This document shows, piece after piece, positions 18,932-27,328 of a stretch of DNA of 64,000 bases. This DNA is from Stutzerimonas stutzeri RCH2 (lineage in GTDB: Bacteria > Pseudomonadota > Gammaproteobacteria > Pseudomonadales > Pseudomonadaceae): assembly GCF_000327065.1 (NCBI RefSeq), contig NC_019936.1, positions 186,001 to 250,000 of the forward strand, written 5' to 3'. A program made the position numbers and the translations under genes. The notes beneath the pieces are model-generated. The model was not told where the DNA came from. It did no database searches and saw only the letters and a list, made by a program, of their open reading frames with translations. Position 1 is the first letter of the stretch, and the number at the start of each line of letters is the position of its first letter.

Positions 18932-18960
18932 GCTTTCGCTGCTGAAAGGCTGGCGAAAGC
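18932..18960. promoter_or_regulatory. Inverted repeat in the tctD-opdH divergent promoter region
   Basis: GCTTTCGC and GCGAAAGC form a perfect 8-bp inverted repeat with a 13-base spacer, about 64 bases upstream of tctD and 90 upstream of opdH. It is a candidate TctD operator; this is inferred from position. Confidence 0.5.
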
Positions 18961-19021
18961 TTGACGGCCTAGGATCGCTCCCAGGTGGCTCGAACCACCT
19001 CGCGCGGCGCACGTCGCCGTC

Positions 19022-19036
19022 ACAACAAAAACAATA
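19022..19036 (+). promoter_or_regulatory. Crc/Hfq-type A-rich motif at the opdH ribosome-binding site
   Basis: ACAACAAAAACAATA lies directly before the GTGGAG ribosome-binding site of opdH. It fits the AAnAAnAA pattern recognised by Hfq/Crc at translation starts of catabolite-repressed pseudomonad genes. Confidence 0.6.
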
Positions 19037-19050
19037 GTGGAGATACCCCG

Positions 19051-20313
19051 ATGCTGACTGCTGTCAGACGCTCACCCGCTCCTGCACGTCTCGCTCTCGC
19101 CGTTGCCGCCGCCTCGCTGGCGCCGCTCGCCCAGGCTGCCTTCATCGAAGACAGCAGTGCGACCCTGCAGACCCAGAACATCTACCTGAACCGCGACTTC
19201 CGCGAAGGCAGCGGCCAGTCCAAGCGTGAAGAGTGGACCCAGGGCTTCATCCTCGATGTTCAGTCCGGCTTTACCGAAGGCACGGTCGGCGTTGGCCTCG
19301 ATGCCCTGGGCATGCTCGGCATCAAGCTGGATTCCGGTGGCGGCCGCACCGGCACCGACCTCTTGCCGGTACACGACGACGGCAGCACGCCGGACGAATT
19401 CAGCCGCCTGGGCCTGACCGCCAAGGCGAAGATCGCCGAAACCGAACTGCGCTACGGCTCGCACATTCCGGAGATGCCGGTGGTCAAGGCCAGCGACAGC
19501 CGCACGCTGCCGCAGGTGTTCGAAGGCGGCACCGCCACCTCCAAGGACATCGAAGGCCTGACGCTGATCGGCGGGCGCCTGGACAAGGTCATCGACCGCG
19601 CCTCGACCAACTCCCAGGACTTGCAGCTGAACAACAAGAACAGCCGCTTCGCTGGCGCTGCCGAGGCCGATCACCTGACCTTTGCCGGTGCCGAATACGC
19701 CTTCAACAAGAACCTCACCGGCCGCTACTACTACGGCGAGCTGGATGACGTGTACCGCCAGCATTTCTTCGGCCTGCTGGCGGTCAAGCCGCTGACCGAC
19801 AACTCCGCGCTGAGCGCCGACCTGCGTGTGATGTTCAGCGACGACACCGGCGCGGCCAATGCCGGCAAGATCGACAACCAGGCCTGGAACGGCATGCTTG
19901 GTTACAGCCTCGGCGGGCACAAGGTCAGCCTCGGCTACCAGCAGATGCGCGGCGACACCGGCTATGCCTACATCGATGGCAGCGATCCCTTCCTGGTCAA
20001 CTTCGTGCAGATCAACGACTTCGCCAATGCCGACGAGCGCTCCTGGCAGGCCCGTTACGACTACAACTTCGCCGCCATGGGCATCCCCGGCCTGACCTTC
20101 CTGACCCGTTACGTTTCCGGCGACAACGCCGAATACAACGGCGGCAGCAACGGCAGCGAGTGGGAACGCGACATCGAGCTGAAGTACGTGGTGCAGAGCG
20201 GCCCGCTGAAGAACGTCGCGGTACGCATGCGCAATGCGATGTTCCGCTCCGACTTCGCCCGCGACGCCGACGAGAACCGTTTGATCGTCAGCTACAGCCT
20301 GCCGATCTGGTAA
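19051..20313 (+). CDS. opdH: OprD-family outer-membrane porin OpdH (tricarboxylate uptake)
   Basis: A 420-residue outer-membrane protein. The signal peptide ends near residue 30 (SLAPLAQA-AFIED), followed by the OprD-family start FIEDSSATLQTQNIYLNRDF and alternating amphipathic strands expected of an 18-stranded barrel. The last residues SYSLPIW end in an aromatic, as outer-membrane proteins usually do. OpdH in P. aeruginosa takes up cis-aconitate and related tricarboxylates. Location between tctD and tctC on the divergent strand supports this. I chose the ATG at 19051 because it has GTGGAG 8 bases upstream and gives a clean signal peptide. The A-rich leader suggests Crc control. Confidence 0.88.
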   Translation: MLTAVRRSPAPARLALAVAAASLAPLAQAAFIEDSSATLQTQNIYLNRDFREGSGQSKREEWTQGFILDVQSGFTEGTVGVGLDALGMLGIKLDSGGGRTGTDLLPVHDDGSTPDEFSRLGLTAKAKIAETELRYGSHIPEMPVVKASDSRTLPQVFEGGTATSKDIEGLTLIGGRLDKVIDRASTNSQDLQLNNKNSRFAGAAEADHLTFAGAEYAFNKNLTGRYYYGELDDVYRQHFFGLLAVKPLTDNSALSADLRVMFSDDTGAANAGKIDNQAWNGMLGYSLGGHKVSLGYQQMRGDTGYAYIDGSDPFLVNFVQINDFANADERSWQARYDYNFAAMGIPGLTFLTRYVSGDNAEYNGGSNGSEWERDIELKYVVQSGPLKNVAVRMRNAMFRSDFARDADENRLIVSYSLPIW

Positions 20314-20327
20314 ACAGAACAAGAACG
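20313..20327 (+). promoter_or_regulatory. Crc/Hfq-type A-rich motif before tctC
   Basis: AACAGAACAAGAACG overlaps the opdH stop and lies just upstream of the GAGG ribosome-binding site of tctC. It is a weaker AAnAAnAA match than the one at opdH. Confidence 0.45.
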
Positions 20328-20340
20328 CGAGGAACACCCG

Positions 20341-21315
20341 ATGAAAACCAGACTCAGCCGTATCGCCCTGCTGTCGTCCTGCCTGCTGCTCTCCAGTCAG
20401 CTGCTGGCCGAACCCAAGCGCCCCGAGTGCATCGCCCCGGCCAAGCCCGGCGGCGGTTTCGACCTGACCTGCAAGCTGGCCCAGAGCGGCCTGAAGGACG
20501 CCGGCCTGCTCAAGGCGCCGATGCGCGTCACCTACATGCCCGGCGGCGTCGGCGCGGTGGCCTACAACGCCGTGGTCGCCCAGCGTGCGGCGGAGGCGGG
20601 GACCATCACCGCCTTTTCCAGCGGTTCGCTGCTCAACCTCGCGCAGGGCAAGTTCGGTCGTTATGACGAAAGCGCGGTGCGCTGGCTGGCCGCGGTCGGT
20701 ACCGACTACGGCGCCATCTCGGTGCGTGCCGATGCGCCTTACCAGAACCTCGACGAGCTGATCGCGGCGGTGAAGAAGGACCCGGGCAGCGTGGTGTTCG
20801 GTGCCGGCGCCACCATCGGTGGGCAGGACTGGATGCAGACCGCGCTGATCGCCCGCGCCGCCGGGGTCGATCCGCAGAAGCTGCGTTACGTCGCCTTCGA
20901 GGGCGGCGGCGAGACGCTCACCGCCATGCTCGGCGGCCACGTGCAGGTCACTTCCAGTGGCCTCGGCGAAGTCACCCCGCAGCTCGACGCCGGCAAGATC
21001 CGCATCCTCGCCGTGCTCTCCGATGAGCGCCTGCCGGGCAAGCTGAACGGCATCCCCACCGCCAAGGAGCAGGGCTACGACATCAGCTGGCCGGTGATTC
21101 GCGGCTTCTACATGGGGCCGGAAGTCTCCGACGAGGATTTCAACTGGTGGAAGACCCAGTTCGACACGCTGCTCGGTGACGAGGACTTCGCCAAGCTGCG
21201 CGAGCAGCGCGACCTGTTCCCGCTGTCGATGACCGGCGATGAGCTCAAAGCCTTCGTCGAGAAGCAGGTGCAGGACTACAAGGCACTGGCCGGCGAGTTC
21301 GGTCTGGTCAAGTAA
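20341..21315 (+). CDS. tctC: Tricarboxylate-binding protein TctC
   Basis: A 324-residue periplasmic binding protein of the Bug/TctC family. A signal peptide of 23 residues (MKTRLSRIALLSSCLLLSSQ, cut at LLA-EPK) is followed by APAKPGGGFDLTC, the ligand-loop motif AKPGGGxD of tricarboxylate binders, and the second-loop segment GAGATIGGQDW (about 158-168). It delivers citrate-like substrates to TctAB. It starts 27 bases after opdH. A strong palindrome follows its stop codon before tctB, likely raising its level over the permease genes. Confidence 0.92.
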   Translation: MKTRLSRIALLSSCLLLSSQLLAEPKRPECIAPAKPGGGFDLTCKLAQSGLKDAGLLKAPMRVTYMPGGVGAVAYNAVVAQRAAEAGTITAFSSGSLLNLAQGKFGRYDESAVRWLAAVGTDYGAISVRADAPYQNLDELIAAVKKDPGSVVFGAGATIGGQDWMQTALIARAAGVDPQKLRYVAFEGGGETLTAMLGGHVQVTSSGLGEVTPQLDAGKIRILAVLSDERLPGKLNGIPTAKEQGYDISWPVIRGFYMGPEVSDEDFNWWKTQFDTLLGDEDFAKLREQRDLFPLSMTGDELKAFVEKQVQDYKALAGEFGLVK

Positions 21316-21351
21316 CGCGAACCGGCCCGCGCCCGCGGGTCGTACGGCTGG

Positions 21352-21367
21352 CCCGGCAGCTGCCGGG
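21352..21367 (+). promoter_or_regulatory. Palindromic hairpin between tctC and tctB
   Basis: CCCGGCAGCTGCCGGG is a perfect 16-base palindrome in the 78-base tctC-tctB spacer, with CCCGCGCCCGCGGG just before it. It is a probable mRNA-stabilising or partial terminator element. Confidence 0.55.
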
Positions 21368-21393
21368 TCGCCGAATCCCTGAGGTATCCCGTC

Positions 21394-21837
21394 ATGTACG
21401 TACGTGTCTTCGCCGCGGTGTGGCTGCTCGCCTGCGCCGGCCTCGCCCTGCTCGCCTGGGGCTTCGAGGCGCCCTTCGCCTACGACCCGGTCGGGCCGCG
21501 CGCCTATCCGCTGCTGCTGCTGTTTCTGATGTTTTGCGGCGCGCTGTGGTTGCTGATCAAGCCGCACGGCGAGCCGACGCCGGCGTTCGATCGTGCCAAG
21601 GCCCAGCGGGCGGTGCTCTGCGTGCTGGCGCTGCTGACCTATGCGCTGCTGTTCGAAATCCTCGGTTTCGTCATCAGCACTGCCCTGGCCGGCTTCGCCC
21701 TTGGCCTGCTGTTCAACGGTCGCCTGTGGCCCAGCCTGATCAGCGGCGCGCTGCTTGGCGTGCTGCTCTACGGGCTGTTCGATTACCTGCTGGACGTGCC
21801 GCTGCCGCTTGGCCTGCTGCGTCTGCTGGAGAGCTGA
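21394..21837 (+). CDS. tctB: Tripartite tricarboxylate transporter small subunit TctB
   Basis: A 147-residue inner-membrane protein with four hydrophobic segments (about 5-23, 35-52, 72-90 and 95-140), matching the size and pattern of TctB. The motif FAYDPVGPRAYPLLLLFLM near residue 30 is typical. It associates with TctA to form the cation-coupled permease. Its stop overlaps nothing; tctA begins 1 base later at 21839, so the two are translationally coupled. AGG upstream of the ATG serves as a modest ribosome-binding site. Confidence 0.88.
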   Translation: MYVRVFAAVWLLACAGLALLAWGFEAPFAYDPVGPRAYPLLLLFLMFCGALWLLIKPHGEPTPAFDRAKAQRAVLCVLALLTYALLFEILGFVISTALAGFALGLLFNGRLWPSLISGALLGVLLYGLFDYLLDVPLPLGLLRLLES

Positions 21838-21838
21838 A

Positions 21839-23353
21839 ATGGAAACACTGAATTTCTTGATGCAGGGCTTCGACGTCGCCACCCGGCCGACCAACCTGCT
21901 GGTGGCGCTGTTCGGGGCGTTCGTCGGTACCATCGTCGGCCTCTTGCCCGGCCTCGGCCCGATCAACGGCGTGGCGCTGCTGCTGCCGCTGGCCTTCGCC
22001 CTCGGCCTGCCGCCGGAAACCGCGCTGATCCTGCTCGCTGCGGTGTACCTGGGCTGCGAATACGGCGGGCGCATCTCGGCGATCCTGCTCAACGTGCCGG
22101 GTGACGCCGCCGCGGTAATGACCACCCTCGACGGCTACCCGCTGGCGCGCCAGGGCAAGGCTGGCATCGCCCTGTCGCTGTCGGCGGTCAGTTCGTTCGT
22201 CGGCAGCACCATCGCCACCTGCGGCGTGGTCCTGTTCGCTCCGCTGCTGGCCAAGTGGGCGGTGGCCTTCGGCCCGGCGGAATACTTCGTGCTGATGATC
22301 TTCGCCATCGCCTGCCTTGGCGGCATGGTCGGCGACAAGCCGGTGAAGACCCTGATGGCCGCGCTGATGGGCCTGGCGCTGGCCACCGTCGGTGTCGATT
22401 CGACCACGGGCGTGTACCGCTTCACCTTCGGCAGCGTCAGCCTGTCCGACGGCATCCAATTCGTCATCGTGGTGATCGGCTTCTTCAGCGTCAGCGAGAT
22501 CCTGCTGATGCTGGAGAAAACCCACAGCGGGCAGAAGGCGGTGAAGGCCAGTGGCCGGCTGCTGTTCAACTTCAAGGAGTTCTGCCTGACCTTCTGGACC
22601 ATGGTGCGCAGCGCCGTGGCCGGCTTCGTCATCGGCACCCTGCCGGGCGCCGGGGCGACCATCGCCAGCGCCATGACCTACATGAGCGAGAAGCGCATGG
22701 CCGGCGACAAGGGCCGCTTCGGCGATGGCGATCTGCGCGGCCTGGCGGCACCGGAAGCGGCCAACAACGCCTCGGCCTGCGGTTCGCTGATCCCCATGCT
22801 GACCCTCGGCGTGCCGGGTTCTGGCACCACCGCGGTGATGATCGGCGCGCTGACGCTGTACAACATCACCCCAGGCCCGCTGCTGTTCGAACAACAGCCG
22901 GACGTGGTCTGGGGCCTGATCGCCTCGCTGTTCATCGGCAACGTGATCCTGCTGGTGATGAACATCCCGCTGGTCGGTCTGTTCTCGCGCATGCTCAGCG
23001 TGCCGAACTGGGTGCTGGTACCGACGATCACGGTGATCAGCATGGTCGGCGTGTATTCGGTGCACAGCACGGTGTTCGATCTGGTGCTGATGGTCGGCCT
23101 CGGCGTGTTCGGCTACCTCTTGCGCAAGCTGGACTTCCCGCTGTCGGCGCTGATTCTCGGCTTCGTCCTCGGCGAGATGATGGAAGACAACCTGCGCCGT
23201 GCGCTGTCGATCTCCAACGGTGAGCTGGGCATCCTCTATGGCAGCCCGATCACCCTGGCGCTGTGGGCGCTGACCGTGGCGATGCTGGCCATGCCGGGAC
23301 TGCGCTGGTACCTCAAGCGCCGTCGCGGCAACGTGGTCGAGGCGCAGGCCTGA
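21839..23353 (+). CDS. tctA: Tripartite tricarboxylate transporter large subunit TctA
   Basis: A 504-residue inner-membrane protein with about 11-12 hydrophobic segments. The family signature GTIVGLLPGLGPINGVALLLP (about 25-44) and its internal repeat GTLPGAGATIASAMTYMSEK (about 263-282) are both present, as is LTLGVPGSGTTAVMIGAL. It is the main permease of the TctABC system, importing citrate or related acids delivered by TctC. The ATG at 21839 follows the tctB stop directly; the frame is open further upstream but only as an out-of-frame reading of tctB. Confidence 0.94.
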   Translation: METLNFLMQGFDVATRPTNLLVALFGAFVGTIVGLLPGLGPINGVALLLPLAFALGLPPETALILLAAVYLGCEYGGRISAILLNVPGDAAAVMTTLDGYPLARQGKAGIALSLSAVSSFVGSTIATCGVVLFAPLLAKWAVAFGPAEYFVLMIFAIACLGGMVGDKPVKTLMAALMGLALATVGVDSTTGVYRFTFGSVSLSDGIQFVIVVIGFFSVSEILLMLEKTHSGQKAVKASGRLLFNFKEFCLTFWTMVRSAVAGFVIGTLPGAGATIASAMTYMSEKRMAGDKGRFGDGDLRGLAAPEAANNASACGSLIPMLTLGVPGSGTTAVMIGALTLYNITPGPLLFEQQPDVVWGLIASLFIGNVILLVMNIPLVGLFSRMLSVPNWVLVPTITVISMVGVYSVHSTVFDLVLMVGLGVFGYLLRKLDFPLSALILGFVLGEMMEDNLRRALSISNGELGILYGSPITLALWALTVAMLAMPGLRWYLKRRRGNVVEAQA

Positions 23354-23354
23354 T

Positions 23355-24383
23355 ATGCGCCAGCGGCTGCCGGCCTGGTGGGCGACGCCGCTGATCGGTG
23401 CGCTCGGCGGCTGGCTGGCGAGCTTTGCCAACTGGCCGCTGCCGTGGATGGTCGGTTCGCTGCTGGCGGTGATCGCGGTGCGCTGCAGCGGCTGGCTGGT
23501 GAGCGAAGTACCGCGCGGCCGGCAGGTCGGGCAATGGATCGTCGCCAGCGCCATCGGCCTGCATTTCACCGGTGAGGTGATGCGCGAGGTGCTGGCGCAT
23601 TTCGGCGTGATCCTCGCCGGCGCCGTCGGCACCCTGCTGCTGGGGCTGATCGGCATCGTCATCCTGCTGCGCAGCGGCACCGACCGCGCCACTGCGTTCT
23701 TCGCCAGCATGCCGGGCGGCGCCAGCGAGATGGTGGTGCTGGCCAACCGGCACCGGGCCGAGGCGGCCAGCGTGGCAGCGGCGCACAGCCTGCGCCTGCT
23801 GCTGGTGGTGCTAATCGTGCCGGCGTTGTTCACCTGGGGGTTGCCGACCGTCGCGGCGCCGCCCGCGGCCCCGGTGAGCTGGCCCTGGCTCACCGTGCTA
23901 CTGCCAGGCGGTGGCCTGCTGGCGCTGCTCTGGAAGCGTCTCGGCCAGCCCAACCCCTGGATGCTCGGCCCGTTGACCGCCTGCGCGCTGGCCAGCGTGG
24001 CGTTCGACCTGCATATCGGCCTGCCGGGCTGGGCCGGCGCGCTCGGCCAGTGGTTGATCGGCTGTTCGCTGGCCTGTCATTTCGATCGGCCTTTCTTCCG
24101 CAGCGCGCCGGCCTTCCTGTTGCGCATCCTGCTGTTCACCCTGCTGGCCATGCTGGTCGCTGCCGCGCTGGGCGGCGCGCTGGGTTGGCTGACGGCGCTG
24201 GACGAGGTGTCGCTGATGCTCGGCATGATGCCCGGCGGCATCACCGAGCTGTGCCTGACCGCCGAAGCCCTGCAGCTGTCGGTGGCGCTGGTCACCGCGG
24301 TGCAGGTGCTCAGGCTGTTTCTGGTGATGTTTCTGGCCGAGCCGCTGTTCCGGGCGTGGCAGCGGCGAAGCCCGCCGCGTTAG
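23355..24383 (+). CDS. AbrB-family membrane protein (ammonia-monooxygenase-regulator type)
   Basis: A 342-residue inner-membrane protein with about ten hydrophobic segments in two similar halves. The repeated motif PWMVGSLLAVIAVR (about 30-43) and NPWMLGPLTACALAS (about 199-213), and the pair FFASMPGGASEM and LGMMPGGITELCL, define the AbrB duplication family (not the DNA-binding AbrB of Bacillus). Function is unproven; its fixed place after tctCBA suggests a role in carboxylate transport. It starts 1 base after the tctA stop and its end overlaps the convergent nptA-type gene by 4 bases. Confidence 0.88.
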   Translation: MRQRLPAWWATPLIGALGGWLASFANWPLPWMVGSLLAVIAVRCSGWLVSEVPRGRQVGQWIVASAIGLHFTGEVMREVLAHFGVILAGAVGTLLLGLIGIVILLRSGTDRATAFFASMPGGASEMVVLANRHRAEAASVAAAHSLRLLLVVLIVPALFTWGLPTVAAPPAAPVSWPWLTVLLPGGGLLALLWKRLGQPNPWMLGPLTACALASVAFDLHIGLPGWAGALGQWLIGCSLACHFDRPFFRSAPAFLLRILLFTLLAMLVAAALGGALGWLTALDEVSLMLGMMPGGITELCLTAEALQLSVALVTAVQVLRLFLVMFLAEPLFRAWQRRSPPR

Positions 24384-26065
24384 GCCGGCTTGCCCGGCAG
24401 ATGCTGCTCGTTGGCAGTGACATGGCGTGGATTGTCTGTCGAGACGCGTGGCTTGCTACCGCCCGGGCCTTCCAGCGCCGGATAGGCGGCGCTGCAGAAC
24501 AGCGAATTGAGGCGTTTCATATCGGCGATCAGCTCCAGATGTGCGGCGCTGGTCTCGATGCTTTCCACTACCTGCTGATGCAGGCGCTGCACGTGGGAGT
24601 GCGCCAGCTCGCGCTCCAGCTTGCGGAACTGGCGCTTCTGCTGCAGCAGCTGGCGCGCGCTGTGGGAATCGCCGGAGATGAACACCGACAACCCTAGTTG
24701 CAGGTTGGTGGTGAGCTGGCCGTGCAGCTGGCCAAGCTCTTCCAGCCCGCTATCGGAGAACGAGCGACGTTTGGCGGTCTTGAGGTTCTGCACCTTGCTG
24801 GCCATGTGCTCGATGATGTCGCCGGCCTGCTCTAGGTTGATCGCCAGCTCAATGATCTCCGCCCAGCGCCGGCCTTCCTGCTCGGCTAGATCCTCGCGGG
24901 GCATCTGCGCCAGGTAGAGCTTGACCCCGCTGTAGAGCGCATCGACGTCGTCGTCCAGCCGGCGGATCTCCTCGCCCGGTTCGGCTCGGTCCTCGCGGAG
25001 CACCTCCAGTAGGCGCGCCAGCATCAGCTCCACCATATCGCCGATGCGCAGGGTTTCGCGGACCGCGTTGGCCAGCGCCAGGCTTGGGGTTTCCAGCGCC
25101 GCGAGGTCGAGGTGCCGCGGCTGCGCCACGCCGTTATCCAGCGCGCGCTCCGGCAGCAGGTATTCGCATAGCCGGCTCATGGGCTGCACGGTGGGCAGCA
25201 GGATCAGGCAGCGCAGGCTGTTGTAGACCAGATGGAAGCCGATCACCTGGGTCTGCGCGCTGTAGCCGAGGGTGTCCATCCAGGCCACCAGCGGCACCAG
25301 GAAAGGCAGCACGATGAGGCCGGCGAGCTTGTACAGCAGGTTGCCCAGCGCCACCCGCCGCGCCGAGGCCGGCTGCAGGCTGGCGTTGAACCAGGCGAGC
25401 AGGCCGCTGCCGATGTTGGCGCCGATCACCAGACCGAGCGCCACGGGCAGGCTGATCAGGCCGGCGCCGGCCAGCGTCGAGGTCAGCAGTACGGCGGCGA
25501 GGCTGGAATACGAGAGCACGGCGAACAGCGCACCCACCAGCACCGCGAGCAGGGTGTCGCCGGCCAGCGAAGAGAACAGCACCTGCATGCCGCGTGCCTC
25601 GGTAATCGGCTCGGCGGCGTGCACGATCAATTGCAAGGCGAGGATGATCAGCCCGAGGCCGATCAGCACGCGACCGATCTGGCCGCTGCGGCTCTGCTTA
25701 CGTGAGAGGAACAGGCTTACGCCAACCAGGGTCAGCAGCGGCGACAACCAGGACAGGTCGAGGGTCAGTACGCGGGCCATCAGCGCGGTGCCGACATCCG
25801 CGCCGAGCATGATCGCCAGCGCAGTGGGCAGCGCCATCAGGCCTTGGGCAACGAAGGAGATGGCCAGTAGCGCGGTGGCATTGCTGCTCTGCACCAGCGC
25901 GGTGACGCCGATGCCGGCGCCGAACGCCAGCGGCGCATTGCCCATGCTCTGGCCGAGCATGCGCCGCAGGTGCGAGCCATACACCCGCATGATCCCGGTA
26001 CGCACGATATGCGTACCCCAGACCAGCAGGGCAATGGACGACAGCAGGTGCAGCAGGGTCAGCAT
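24380..26065 (-). CDS. Na/Pi cotransporter family protein with PhoU-like tail
   Basis: A 561-residue inner-membrane protein. The N-terminal part (about 1-310) holds eight to ten membrane helices with two QSSNA/SYSS-type Na/Pi repeats (TALVQSSNATALLAISFVAQ near 57-76 and the second around AVLSYSSLAAVLLTSTLAGAG). The C-terminal part (about 350-540) is a PhoU-like helical domain. It is thought to move phosphate with Na+. The ATG at 26065 has AGGAG 8 bases upstream and begins directly with a membrane helix (MLTLLHLLSS); the longer frame is less likely. With pst and glpQ it adds to the phosphate theme of the window. Confidence 0.88.
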   Translation of the reverse strand: MLTLLHLLSSIALLVWGTHIVRTGIMRVYGSHLRRMLGQSMGNAPLAFGAGIGVTALVQSSNATALLAISFVAQGLMALPTALAIMLGADVGTALMARVLTLDLSWLSPLLTLVGVSLFLSRKQSRSGQIGRVLIGLGLIILALQLIVHAAEPITEARGMQVLFSSLAGDTLLAVLVGALFAVLSYSSLAAVLLTSTLAGAGLISLPVALGLVIGANIGSGLLAWFNASLQPASARRVALGNLLYKLAGLIVLPFLVPLVAWMDTLGYSAQTQVIGFHLVYNSLRCLILLPTVQPMSRLCEYLLPERALDNGVAQPRHLDLAALETPSLALANAVRETLRIGDMVELMLARLLEVLREDRAEPGEEIRRLDDDVDALYSGVKLYLAQMPREDLAEQEGRRWAEIIELAINLEQAGDIIEHMASKVQNLKTAKRRSFSDSGLEELGQLHGQLTTNLQLGLSVFISGDSHSARQLLQQKRQFRKLERELAHSHVQRLHQQVVESIETSAAHLELIADMKRLNSLFCSAAYPALEGPGGSKPRVSTDNPRHVTANEQHLPGKPA

Positions 26066-26205
26066 CGGTCGGGCTCCTGCCCCGGCGAGCAGCAACGACG
26101 AAAGTCTGCGTCGCAAGGACGCAGCGCTTTACCGGGGATACTCGATTGACCCTGGCCCGCCGGCCCCGTTCACCGAAACGTCATAAAGCCCGTTTCGCCC
26201 GATCC

Positions 26206-27102
26206 TCAGGGACGGGTGTAGTAGCCGACACCGAGCAGTACGTCGTCGACCCGCTGGATCAGCGTGTGCTTCTGCTCGACCGCGTTGGTCGCCGGGTTGC
26301 GCCAGACGTAGTCGACGCTGCCGGAGCCCTGCTTGCGGGCCAGCTCGATCATTTCCTTGAACAGCGGCTTGCCGGCGGCATCATTGACGTTGCGTACATC
26401 GACACCTACCAGGTTCGGCGAGCTGCCGCTGGCGCGATAGCGACCGTCGTCCAGACCGATGACGAAGACGTACTCGTCGTTGAAGACGAAGCCGCCACGC
26501 GGATCGTTGAAGTTGCGGAAGGCTGCCTCGGCGCCCTTGTCCTTGACCTGCTGCACGGCGCGATCGAGCAGCGCCTTGGCATGCTCGGCGGTAGCGCGCG
26601 GGATGTAGTAGCCGACGCAGAGCACGTGGTCGCCGACCTTGCGGAACTGGCTGAGCTTGTTCTCGACCTTGTTGTCGGCGGGGTTGAGCCACTTGTACTC
26701 GACTTCGCCGCTGTCCTGCTTGGCCGACTTGTCGAGAATTTCGCGCATGAACGATTTGCCGGCGGCATCCTTGAGCTCAGCGACGTTCAGTCCGACCAGG
26801 CTGGCGGAAGGGCCGCTGCTGGCCTGCATGGTGCCGTCCTCGCCGAGCACGAAGATGTAGTACTGGCCGTGAACGAATTCGCCGTTGCGGTCGTTGAAGG
26901 CGGCCAGTGCCTGCTCCGGGCCCTTGGCCTGGAAGGTCAGCACGGCGCTGTCGAGCAGGGCGCGTGCCTGGCTGGCGTGGCTGCGCTCCACCGAGCCGAG
27001 CGTCCGCTGCTGGGCTGGCTCCTGTGCGTGCAGCAGCAGCGGCACGGCGCCCAGCGTGGCAGATAGAGAGAGGGCGAGCAGCTTCTTGCGGTTCCGGTTC
27101 AT
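26206..27102 (-). CDS. Periplasmic tandem-Cache-domain protein
   Basis: A 298-residue exported protein: signal peptide of about 25 residues (KLLALSLSATLGAVPLLLHA-QEP), then two Cache_2-type modules. The first (about 45-165) contains YYIFVLGEDGTMQASSG, GKSFMREILDKS and VGYYIPR. The second (about 170-298) contains YVFVIGLDDGRYRASGSS, GKPLFKEMIELA and VGYYTRP. Cache domains bind small ligands in chemoreceptors and kinases, but here no membrane anchor or output domain follows, so it is a free periplasmic sensor or binding protein. No partner gene is adjacent. AGGAGT precedes the ATG. Confidence 0.82.
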   Translation of the reverse strand: MNRNRKKLLALSLSATLGAVPLLLHAQEPAQQRTLGSVERSHASQARALLDSAVLTFQAKGPEQALAAFNDRNGEFVHGQYYIFVLGEDGTMQASSGPSASLVGLNVAELKDAAGKSFMREILDKSAKQDSGEVEYKWLNPADNKVENKLSQFRKVGDHVLCVGYYIPRATAEHAKALLDRAVQQVKDKGAEAAFRNFNDPRGGFVFNDEYVFVIGLDDGRYRASGSSPNLVGVDVRNVNDAAGKPLFKEMIELARKQGSGSVDYVWRNPATNAVEQKHTLIQRVDDVLLGVGYYTRP

Positions 27103-27328
27103 GAACGACTCCTGACCTGATGGCGGGCGACTAAGCGGCCGCCCCGTTGCCCCATGCTAGGCAGCCGCGGCGTAATTGATATTGGTCGAGAGAAGCAAAA
27201 GGGCAGGGCGAAAGGAGGAGATGCGCTGCGACACGAGTTGTCGCATGGCGGGTGCAAGCTGAAATCGCCGGCTCGCTCCAGTTGGGGGCGGGCTGTAACC
27301 TAGCGACTTCTGTTCACGCGGTGCGCCC

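Noticed and set aside
19072..22125. A 1017-codon open frame on the minus strand opposite opdH-tctCB, and other long antisense frames such as 31159-33630 and 21740-23953
   Set aside because: High GC content leaves antisense frames open. Their translations are low-complexity and rich in His, Gln, Arg and Ala, while the opposite strand encodes clear families.
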